Source: UBA4722 sp041690995 (GTDB lineage: Bacteria > Pseudomonadota > Gammaproteobacteria > DSM-16500). From it: a stretch of DNA of 11,932 nt. Shown here in pieces: positions 6,739 through 11,932 of this stretch. The stretch lies in assembly GCA_041690995.1 (NCBI GenBank), contig JBEPVM010000048.1, forward strand, positions 1 through 11,932. The letters are read 5' to 3'. The translations under genes were made by a program, and so were the position numbers. The first letter of the stretch is position 1, and the number at the start of each line of letters is the position of its first letter. The notes below the pieces were generated by a model that made no database searches, was not told the DNA's origin, and saw nothing but the letters and a program-made list of their open reading frames with translations.

Positions 6739-7131
6739 ATGAATAAAACACACAAAGAGCAAGATTTCATGGGGTATGTAGAAAGGCGCCTTGACCATTG
6801 GGCTGACTGGTTTAAGAGTAGCAATCATTATGGCTTGGGTTTTCATTCTGAAAAAATTGAATACATCCTCATGACTGTGGGAATGATGATAAAGAGTACG
6901 GATGTTAAGCCACTCCCTTCGGATGAAGAGGCGGAAGAAATAGAACTACTCGTCAGAGAAATGGCTTGTCATAATAGCAAAATGGCAGATGCATTACGTA
7001 TCCATTATTTTGATAGAAAAAAATCACGCGATCGCGCTAATGCCATTCAAATGGCATCTACTCCCTTTAAAAATTACGTTAAAATGGCAAAACAATGGTT
7101 AGCGGGTAGATTAAGTGCTTATCAAAAATAG
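6739..7131 (+). CDS. Antiterminator Q / ArpU-like phage late-gene regulator
   Basis: The 130-residue protein has an acidic first half followed by a C-terminal region of the type seen in Q-like antiterminators and ArpU/sigma-region-4-like phage regulators: EEIELLVREMACHN, ALRIHYFDRKK (85-95), RANAIQMASTPFKNYVKMAKQWLAGRLSA (99-127). The last stretch reads as a helix-turn-helix, with the conserved A-x-x-W-L-A-G-R-L ending. Such proteins load onto RNA polymerase at a late promoter or activate late transcription. An AAAGGTG ribosome site lies five bases upstream. It is the last gene of the operon, and its stop codon is inside the left arm of a 14-bp inverted repeat. Its target could be the effector gene or the conjugation operon downstream, which is inference only. 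Confidence 0.65.
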   Translation: MNKTHKEQDFMGYVERRLDHWADWFKSSNHYGLGFHSEKIEYILMTVGMMIKSTDVKPLPSDEEAEEIELLVREMACHNSKMADALRIHYFDRKKSRDRANAIQMASTPFKNYVKMAKQWLAGRLSAYQK

Positions 7132-7200
7132 TGGATAAAATTTTTAAGGATTTTTTGTGTTCTGCCAAAAAAATATTGTAAGCCTATCCACTATTTTTTT
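7124..7200 (+). terminator. Long-loop inverted repeat with T-tract after the Q-like gene
   Basis: A perfect 14-bp inverted repeat pairs 7124-7137 with 7185-7198 across a 47-base loop, and the right arm merges into a T-run ending at 7200. The shape suggests a Rho-independent terminator for the operon, though the stem is AT-rich and the loop long. The arms contain TATCCACTA, close to a DnaA box (TTATCCACA), so paired DnaA-like sites are an alternative reading. Confidence 0.45.
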
Positions 7201-7351
7201 GGTTTTTGGATTGTTTATTTTTTTATTCTGTTAAAATGCACTGCCTGAATGACCGCTCCTTTTTCAAACTATTGAAGGGTATTGTTCGCTATAAAAAATT
7301 AAGATGGAGTGGTTTCAGAGAAAAAACAACTTAAGACAATAAAGAGGTTTT

Positions 7352-10300
7352 ATGAATAACAGATTAGTCGTTAATGTTCCACCCGATTACAAATGTCCCA
7401 TTACACTTGAAATAATGCGAGACCCTGTGATCCTCCTCGGTGATGGCCACAGTTATGAACGAAAAGCGATTGAAGGCTATCTTGAACAATCCCGCAATCC
7501 TGTCAGCCCTCTCACAGGTGAGCCTTTGGCTTTCAAAATAATCGTGTCTAACCTTGCTTTAAAAAAAATAATAGATGATTTTATTCAAAATAATCCCTTA
7601 CTCGATCCTTCATTAAACTCTTCTGGCTTTAAGAACATAGGCGTGAACGTGGATGCCGCTATTGCTGCCAAGCTTGAACGTGAACAAGATGAAATAGACC
7701 AAGCAAAGCTCCACCGAAAATCGCCTCTTATCTCGTATCAAAAAAATCTGAAAGCCTATTTAGAACAACGCCATTTATTAAAGCAGCATACGGGTGATAA
7801 TAACTACGATGTCTTTATCAGCTACGCGTGGGAAGACAAATACAACAAACTCTCTCATGAAAAACTACAGCTTTTTTTAATTCGACTTCATGGAGATCTC
7901 CAAGAGATTGGCCTGAAAGTTTTTTTAGATATACACGATATGAGAAGAGACATGCGGGAACTGATGATCACCAGTATCGAACAAAGTGGTATTGTTTTGT
8001 CTATCTGCAAACCTTTTCTAAAAGAAGCCATTGAAAAAGCACCCAACGGTAATATTGCGCTCGAAATGAATTGTCTGCTGGAGCGCGTACGTCATGACCA
8101 ACAAGTTTTTCTACCGCTCTTATGCGAAGGGGAAGAGATCAGCGCGTTGCCCACGCCTGTCCAGCAACAATTATCTTCTGATGTGATACAGTCTTTACTA
8201 CACGATATCCGTGCTTTATTTTCAGAATTCAATCCAGCCGAACAATTTTCTCCTGCCTACATGCAGTGGTTCACCGACCGTTTAGTACCGAGAATTCTCG
8301 CTAATTTAGGTATCAACCCCGAAGAAGATATTTTGCTGGAGACCTTGACTCAATTATTTCAGAACCAAGTCAAGCAGCAACAATTACCCAACTTACATCA
8401 AATGCTTCCAAGACAGCAGTTTCAGCATAACCAACCTGATGTCACAGAAGAAAAATATACAGAACAACGTCTACAAGCCTTTGAATTTTTTCTAAGACGC
8501 CTACAAGAACTCGGCTCTTATCGAAAAAAGGTTGCGATGATACAATCTGTACTGCTTGTCTATCAAAGAGAACCTGATCGGGATAGTCTTGCGTGCCAGG
8601 CACTGGATGCCTGGATTCAACAATTTGCTCAACACCTCACCTTGGCTGGCATCCACGTGACGCTCTGGTCAGAAGGCCATCTCATCAAGCCCTTGCCTGT
8701 CGCTGTCGTGATGGTTTGCACGCCTCATCTTAAACAAACAATGGATCATGGCCTACAACAAGCGGGTTCTGTCTGGCAGCAATTACAACATCATCTGGCT
8801 CAGCGTCAGGTGGTTTGCTGCCCCATTGTTTATCAAGGAACGTATGGGAATGCCGTACCCACCTGGTCTCTGCAATACCCTCAATGGGCAAAGTCTTTAT
8901 TAGTCCGTAACACAAAAGGCCGCTCCTTAAAAATCACTGACGATGAATATCACAATTTCATAGTCAAAAGTGAACAATCCAAAGGGCTATTACTTGATTT
9001 ACTGAATTATGAAGACGATGATCCCTGTTATCTCTGGTTATTACAAAATTTACAGCACATGTTATTCGGATGGGGAACCCGTGAGTTATTGACACTTGAA
9101 CAAAACATCTTAAAAAGAAAACAGTCTGCCTTTACCCCTGTGGCTGACGAGAAACAAGACTCGCCGCGATTTTCCCAACAGCTACCCGCACCAAAATTCT
9201 TTCAAAATGAGGATACGCCGTTACTTAAAGCTGCATCCACTGGCAAGCTTGATATTCTACAATGGCTGCTTCAAAACGGCTCGAGTCTTTTAGAAAAAGA
9301 TAAGGATGGTAACGGTGCTTTGCATAGAGCCTCTTTGAATGGCCACCTTGAGATAGTGAAATGGTTATTAACAGAAGGAGGCGCCAATCTTTCTGATAAA
9401 AATCAGAATGACGACACTGTTTTTGAGGTTGCAAAAACAGATAAGATCAGGCATTTTCTGAAGGAGTTTAGCTCGGCTCTACAAAGGTTAAACTTACAAC
9501 CAATGTCGCCGTCCCCCAAACGCAGAGGCTCGCTTTTTGAGCCAAAAGAAGAAAAGCACGCTCCGAACCTTGATCAAATCGAAGTCGAGAAATTTATCAA
9601 ACTTGTTACGGATGGTCGACAAGATGAAGCAGAAGCGTTATTAAAAGCAGAGCCACTGCTTGCTTTGACTTATGGTAAGACGACTGACAATATAGGCAGG
9701 CCGATTCAACGCATTACAGCGTTTCAATATGCCGTCTATGTATTGGATGCTCACATGTGGGAAATGATGCTTCCCTATTTTACCTCAGAGCATTGTCAAT
9801 TAGCGTATGAGCAATTTAGGGAACTGGAAACCCATGGCATAGAGTATGGTAAAGAACAGAACTGGAAAAAGCTGATAGATGAAATGAAAAAATACAGCTA
9901 TAACTATGGTTGCTGGAGTAGTGAGGAACGTCTACAGCAATTGAAAGTGATAGGAGAAGAGCAGGACAAATTGGCGCAACATGTCATAAGCGAATACTGC
10001 CGCCCCGATAGGCCCTTCTATCCAGTGCCTAATTTTGAGGATGGAGTCAAGCTACCGAGAGGTCAAGGTAGAGAGAGGAAATGGAAAGAACGAACAGGTA
10101 ACGAGTGGATATGGTCCAGAGGCGAAGAAAATGAGCTCCGGATGCGCGTTGAACGCGGGCGCGCTGGACATCTCGTCAAGTCAGCTCGCCTGTGGTTGTC
10201 GGCCTTTGTCGCAGTAGCTAGCTACGACTATATAGATTTAATGCCGAACAACGCAGAATGGCCCGGGCAGGAGTGGTGGATAATATCCTCGGACGCAGCA

Positions 10301-10399
10301 GCCCTTCTAGTATTAGGCCGAATACGCAGTCAGCAGAAGGACAAGCTGAGTCAACGCCTGAAACAGAAGAGCTTACCACAACTATGGAGAAAGCCCTAA
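7352..10399 (+). CDS. U-box / TIR / ankyrin-repeat protein, probable host-directed effector
   Basis: This 1015-residue protein has an unusual multidomain order. Residues 9-80 are a U-box (YKCPITLEIMRDPVILLGDGHSYER, then NLALKKIIDDF), the E2-binding fold of eukaryotic ubiquitin ligases. Residues 151-262 are a TIR domain (NYDVFISYAWED, GLKVFLDIHDM, SIEQSGIVLSICKPFL, IALEMNCLL); Glu238 sits where TIR NADases keep the catalytic glutamate. Residues about 390-580 look like a second, degenerate TIR/SEFIR-like domain. Residues 618-705 hold two clear ankyrin repeats (TPLLKAASTGKLDILQWLL, GALHRASLNGHLEIVKWLL) and a partial third. Residues 742-900 are a helical region resembling C-terminal modules of Legionella ankyrin proteins, from memory. 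There is no signal peptide, so Dot/Icm-type delivery is plausible; the final residues are basic, not Glu-rich. AAAGAGG precedes the ATG. The gene stands alone and is probably cargo. Confidence 0.85.
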   Translation: MNNRLVVNVPPDYKCPITLEIMRDPVILLGDGHSYERKAIEGYLEQSRNPVSPLTGEPLAFKIIVSNLALKKIIDDFIQNNPLLDPSLNSSGFKNIGVNVDAAIAAKLEREQDEIDQAKLHRKSPLISYQKNLKAYLEQRHLLKQHTGDNNYDVFISYAWEDKYNKLSHEKLQLFLIRLHGDLQEIGLKVFLDIHDMRRDMRELMITSIEQSGIVLSICKPFLKEAIEKAPNGNIALEMNCLLERVRHDQQVFLPLLCEGEEISALPTPVQQQLSSDVIQSLLHDIRALFSEFNPAEQFSPAYMQWFTDRLVPRILANLGINPEEDILLETLTQLFQNQVKQQQLPNLHQMLPRQQFQHNQPDVTEEKYTEQRLQAFEFFLRRLQELGSYRKKVAMIQSVLLVYQREPDRDSLACQALDAWIQQFAQHLTLAGIHVTLWSEGHLIKPLPVAVVMVCTPHLKQTMDHGLQQAGSVWQQLQHHLAQRQVVCCPIVYQGTYGNAVPTWSLQYPQWAKSLLVRNTKGRSLKITDDEYHNFIVKSEQSKGLLLDLLNYEDDDPCYLWLLQNLQHMLFGWGTRELLTLEQNILKRKQSAFTPVADEKQDSPRFSQQLPAPKFFQNEDTPLLKAASTGKLDILQWLLQNGSSLLEKDKDGNGALHRASLNGHLEIVKWLLTEGGANLSDKNQNDDTVFEVAKTDKIRHFLKEFSSALQRLNLQPMSPSPKRRGSLFEPKEEKHAPNLDQIEVEKFIKLVTDGRQDEAEALLKAEPLLALTYGKTTDNIGRPIQRITAFQYAVYVLDAHMWEMMLPYFTSEHCQLAYEQFRELETHGIEYGKEQNWKKLIDEMKKYSYNYGCWSSEERLQQLKVIGEEQDKLAQHVISEYCRPDRPFYPVPNFEDGVKLPRGQGRERKWKERTGNEWIWSRGEENELRMRVERGRAGHLVKSARLWLSAFVAVASYDYIDLMPNNAEWPGQEWWIISSDAAALLVLGRIRSQQKDKLSQRLKQKSLPQLWRKP

Positions 10400-10724
10400 T
10401 AATAACCCAGAGCCGAGCCAGCGTAGCGAAGGATCATGCACGCGAGTAAAGGCAATCCAAGCCAGGATAAGATCAACTCTAAAAAGCGGACGGACGCATT
10501 TAGCCCACCAGACTGACCATCGGACAAGATAGCATTTATAGTAGTTACAGACCTGGTGTCATAGCGGATAGTCTAAAATAACAGTCATTCAAAACTCAGA
10601 TGAGGCACTTTTTTAGATTATTACATATGTCCTACCCTAATTCAGTGGCAAAACAAAGAATAACCTGCTATAAAGTTAAGTATTAATTAAGCATTTTTTA
10701 AGCAAGTTAAAAGAGGTTATTGCT
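10400..10724. other. Intergenic region between the effector and the RHH operon
   Basis: No gene is supported in these 325 bases. The first 150 are richer in GC than the surroundings and are crossed by the end of a short open frame (to 10449) in a different frame from the effector, which may be a shifted remnant of its C-terminus. The last 60 hold the promoter and repeats of the RHH operon. No terminator was recognised after the effector gene. Confidence 0.45.
10669..10704 (+). promoter_or_regulatory. Promoter -10 and three TTAAGNA operator-like repeats of the RHH operon
   Basis: A TATAAA -10 box (10669-10674) has a poor -35 (TGGCAA, 17 bases upstream). Starting two bases after it, TTAAGTA (10676-10682), TTAAGCA (10687-10693) and TTAAGCA (10698-10704) recur with an exact 11-bp period, about one helical turn, so all three face the same side of the DNA. 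Short direct repeats of this kind are typical operators of ribbon-helix-helix repressors, and the next gene encodes one. Autoregulation is the inferred role. Confidence 0.5.
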
Positions 10725-10943
10725 ATGTCAAAAGAAACTGTAAAAATGTCTTTGCATTTAACAAAAGAAACTAACGATACGTTAGAAAAATTAAGAAAAG
10801 CATCGGGATCAACAAGCAAAAGTGAACTGTTGAGAAAATCATTGGCACTCATGGCGCTTGTCGTCGAAAATAAAAAAAAGGGAAATCATCTCGCTATACT
10901 CGATAATAAAGACAAAAAATTAAGCGAGATTATAGGTCTATGA
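10725..10943 (+). CDS. Ribbon-helix-helix (CopG/Arc-type) DNA-binding protein
   Basis: A 72-residue protein has an RHH layout: a short strand (VKMSLHLTKET), helix A (NDTLEKLRKASG), a turn (STSKSE) and helix B (ELLRKSLALMALVVEN), followed by a basic tail (KKKGNHLAILDNKDKKL). RHH proteins dimerise and insert the strand pair into the DNA major groove, usually as autorepressors. AGAGG precedes the ATG. Its stop overlaps the start of the membrane-protein gene by ATGA, so the two are translationally coupled. Three repeats with 11-bp spacing lie at its promoter. It may control only its own operon or also the pilL promoter 800 bases downstream. A toxin-antitoxin antitoxin role is possible but unsupported. 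Confidence 0.75.
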   Translation: MSKETVKMSLHLTKETNDTLEKLRKASGSTSKSELLRKSLALMALVVENKKKGNHLAILDNKDKKLSEIIGL

Positions 10944-11215
10944 GTGATATTAATAATATTAAGGAATTTTTGAATCAGTTTAATTTTACTGCTGAATTTA
11001 AAAACATAGAAAATCATGAAGACGCTAAGCTGAGACGATTCAAAGATAAGTGGTTATTCATTACAACACTGATCTCTTTAGGGTTAATGTTTATGACATG
11101 TATCGGTTTTTTGTTATTAAAAAAAGACTCTGTTTATGCGGGTGCCGCATTAAACGGGATAATAGGCTTAACCATAGCCTTATGCGGTTATTATGTCAGA
11201 GGGAAAACCCGCTAA
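10940..11215 (+). CDS. Two-helix membrane protein coupled to the RHH regulator
   Basis: A 91-residue protein begins in the ATGA overlap with the RHH gene. Residues 1-38 are charged and probably cytoplasmic, with an amphipathic stretch (IKEFLNQFNFTAEFKNI). Two membrane spans follow: about 39-60 (LFITTLISLGLMFMTCIGFLLL) and 65-84 (VYAGAALNGIIGLTIALCGYY), joined by the short KKDS turn, with a basic tail RGKTR. Both ends should be cytoplasmic. No family is recognised. The tight coupling to a DNA-binding protein suggests a regulator-membrane effector pair, such as a membrane sensor, a toxin-like hairpin or an exclusion factor; the sequence does not choose between these. Confidence 0.65.
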   Translation: MSDINNIKEFLNQFNFTAEFKNIENHEDAKLRRFKDKWLFITTLISLGLMFMTCIGFLLLKKDSVYAGAALNGIIGLTIALCGYYVRGKTR

Positions 11216-11242
11216 AATGATTAAAACATCCTGTAACTTTAT

Positions 11243-11259
11243 GTTTCAAATTTTGAAAC
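11243..11259. promoter_or_regulatory. 17-bp palindrome (GTTTCAAATTTTGAAAC)
   Basis: Two perfect 8-base arms flank one central T, just behind the RHH operon. The size and symmetry fit a dimeric repressor operator; a role as the outer part of the terminator region is also possible. No factor is assigned. Confidence 0.4.
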
Positions 11260-11263
11260 CGAC

Positions 11264-11286
11264 TGATTGTTATCAATCATTTTTTT
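11264..11286 (+). terminator. Intrinsic terminator of the RHH operon
   Basis: TGATTG (11264-11269) and CAATCA (11274-11279) form a 6-bp stem with a TTAT loop, followed immediately by seven T. The stem is short and AT-rich, so termination may be partial. Confidence 0.5.
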
Positions 11287-11455
11287 ATAAACAAAAATTT
11301 TATGAGGTGAAACGACTGATAATTCTCTAAAATTTACGGCGTAATCGCTTCCCTCCTGCGTTTATCAGTTAATTCTTTTCCTTTATTTGATGTCCGTGCA
11401 TCCGTATGAAATCCCCTTTCCCTTTCTATTTCTTCTAAAAACACCCCAAACTTTG

Positions 11456-11497
11456 CGTTGTCTCTAAATCTTCGGTAAAATTTAATTTGAGACAACG
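11456..11497. repeat. 9-bp inverted repeat CGTTGTCTC / GAGACAACG
   Basis: CGTTGTCTC (11456-11464) is the exact reverse complement of GAGACAACG (11489-11497), separated by 24 bases, which places the arms about three helical turns apart. It lies about 55 bases upstream of the pilL promoter -35 and may be a dimer or tetramer binding site. Confidence 0.5.
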
Positions 11498-11541
11498 ATA
11501 TAAATTAACCCCCTCTTTCGGTAAGATTTAATGTGAGTCAA
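11471..11541. repeat. Imperfect 25-bp direct repeat, two copies 46 bp apart
   Basis: The copies at 11471-11495 and 11517-11541 begin TTCGGTAA and end GAGACAA / GAGTCAA and differ at 3 of 25 positions. The first copy overlaps the right arm of the 9-bp inverted repeat. The second ends nine bases before the TTGACA box. Paired direct repeats next to a promoter suggest an activator or repressor site. Confidence 0.55.
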
Positions 11542-11550
11542 TGCGGGGTA

Positions 11551-11580
11551 TTGACATGAGGCGCCTCATTTTGGTATAAA
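11551..11580 (+). promoter_or_regulatory. Strong sigma-70-like promoter with 14-bp palindrome in the spacer
   Basis: A perfect -35 TTGACA (11551-11556) and a TATAAA -10 (11575-11580) are 18 bases apart. The spacer starts with the perfect palindrome ATGAGGCGCCTCAT (11556-11569), which overlaps the -35 end and would let a dimeric protein occlude RNA polymerase. Transcription should start near 11587 and run toward the terminator at 11604-11633 and then pilL. Confidence 0.7.
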
Positions 11581-11603
11581 TTCACTATGATGTTATTTTT
11601 GCG

Positions 11604-11633
11604 AAAAAAACCTGTCCTCGGACAGGTTTTTTT
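11604..11633 (+). terminator. Strong intrinsic terminator/attenuator upstream of pilL
   Basis: CCTGTCC (11611-11617) and GGACAGG (11620-11626) form a 7-bp GC-rich stem with a two-base TC gap that in practice opens to a small loop, preceded by seven A (11604-11610) and followed by seven T (11627-11633). The A/T flanks extend the pairing to 14 bp and make it a potential terminator in both directions. It ends about 45 bases after the predicted transcription start of the promoter at 11551-11580. Confidence 0.85.
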
Positions 11634-11701
11634 ATGTCGTGTTTTCTTCCCATTCGATCAGCGAATCAATCCATTTCAACTCAATTCGGAGTGTTTTTGT
11701 T

Positions 11702-11932
11702 ATGAAAAACAAATTCATCGCAATCATTTTGTCAGGGATTTTATTAAATCAAATCTGCCTGGCCGATGATAACGTGACACAAGTCGGTCGTTATAGGACT
11801 GTGGCTCATGAGCCACCTTTTTCGCAAACGCATTTGCTCTCACAATCCATTCAGGTCCATTTCACGCAAAACATACGAACCGTTGGCGATGCCATCCAGT
11901 ATCTTTTGCACTTCAGTGGATATGCGTTGCTC
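11702..11932 (+). CDS. pilL: PilL-like ICE conjugation protein, N-terminal part
   Basis: The first 77 residues are in the window; the gene runs off the right edge. It begins with a signal peptide (MKNKFIAIILSGILLNQICLA) with likely cleavage before DDN; the cysteine is not in a good lipobox. The mature start, VGRYRTVAHEPPFSQTHLLSQ followed by IQVHF, TVGDAIQYLLHFSGYAL, matches the PilL N-terminal domain (TIGR03748, PFGI-1/SPI-7-type ICEs). There a Y-x-x-V-x-x-x-P segment is followed by a V-G-D-A-x-x-Y-L-L-x-x-S-G-Y box. PilL acts at the outer membrane in the thin-pilus or conjugation apparatus. A CGGAG ribosome site lies ten bases before the ATG. It is normally the first gene of the conjugation cluster, which should continue to the right. 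Confidence 0.75.
   Translation, partial: MKNKFIAIILSGILLNQICLADDNVTQVGRYRTVAHEPPFSQTHLLSQSIQVHFTQNIRTVGDAIQYLLHFSGYALL

Larger units (their letters stand above)
11287..11550. other. Repeat-rich regulatory region upstream of the pilL promoter
   Basis: No gene is seen in these 264 bases. They hold an 8-bp inverted repeat, ACTGATAA (11315-11322) with TTATCAGT (11362-11369), a 9-bp inverted repeat and a 25-base direct repeat (listed separately), and C/T-rich plus-strand tracts around 11341-11450. The concentration of repeats suggests regulator binding sites for the conjugation operon. Confidence 0.4.

Noticed and set aside
7124..7198. Pair of DnaA boxes marking an origin
   Set aside because: The arms give TATCCACTA, one or two mismatches from consensus, with no further boxes or AT-rich unwinding element nearby; the T-run after the right arm favours a terminator, so it is kept only as an alternative.
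10035..10449. Separate small genes at 10035-10217 and 10258-10449
   Set aside because: No ribosome sites and overlap with the effector's 3' end; treated as possible frameshift remnants instead.
11587..11769. Plus-strand frame crossing the terminator before pilL
   Set aside because: It runs through a strong terminator hairpin and overlaps the pilL start in another frame, and no ribosome site precedes it.
1..11932. tRNA gene or ICE attachment site
   Set aside because: No tRNA cloverleaf or long terminal direct repeat was recognised; the ICE ends and integrase must lie outside the window.

Overview
The window looks like the accessory part of an integrative and conjugative element (ICE) in an AT-rich gammaproteobacterium. 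Legionella or another member of the Legionellales fits best. Two genes drive this view. The right edge carries the start of a PilL-like protein of the PFGI-1/SPI-7 (GI-type) conjugation class. The centre carries a 1015-residue protein joining a U-box, a TIR domain and ankyrin repeats, an architecture typical of host-directed effectors in amoeba-associated bacteria. The genus is inferred from protein character alone; no rRNA or housekeeping gene is present.

Layout, left to right. (1) 1-1874, minus strand: one end of a mobile element with a large serine recombinase and a small DUF5372-like partner. It has inserted into a reverse transcriptase gene, whose 5' part (1873-2319) is cut off inside the first catalytic aspartate motif. 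(2) 2595-4200: a small two-helix membrane protein and, convergent with it, a solitary N6-adenine-type DNA methyltransferase. Short GC-rich, hairpin-rich segments flank the methyltransferase; the larger (4014-4199) folds into a nested set of perfect stems. (3) 4541-7131, plus strand: a run of closely spaced phage-like genes. These are a Cys-rich protein, an unknown protein, a replication protein with a TIGR02220-type C-terminal domain, a second Cys-rich protein, a coiled-coil protein and an antiterminator Q/ArpU-like regulator. Start/stop overlaps point to one operon. (4) 7352-10399: the TIR/U-box/ankyrin protein as cargo. (5) 10669-11286: a ribbon-helix-helix regulator and a small membrane protein in a two-gene operon, with an 11-bp-period repeat at the promoter and a weak terminator behind. 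(6) 11287-11701: a regulatory region with repeats, a strong sigma-70-like promoter containing a 14-bp palindrome, and a strong intrinsic terminator a few tens of bases downstream, all ahead of pilL.

Working model: the phage-like block supplies replication and late-gene control functions to the element. The TIR protein is cargo acting in a eukaryotic host or in inter-microbial conflict. Entry into the conjugation (pil/tra) operon is gated at the promoter-terminator before pilL. The RHH regulator is a plausible but unproven candidate for controlling its own operon and perhaps that gate.
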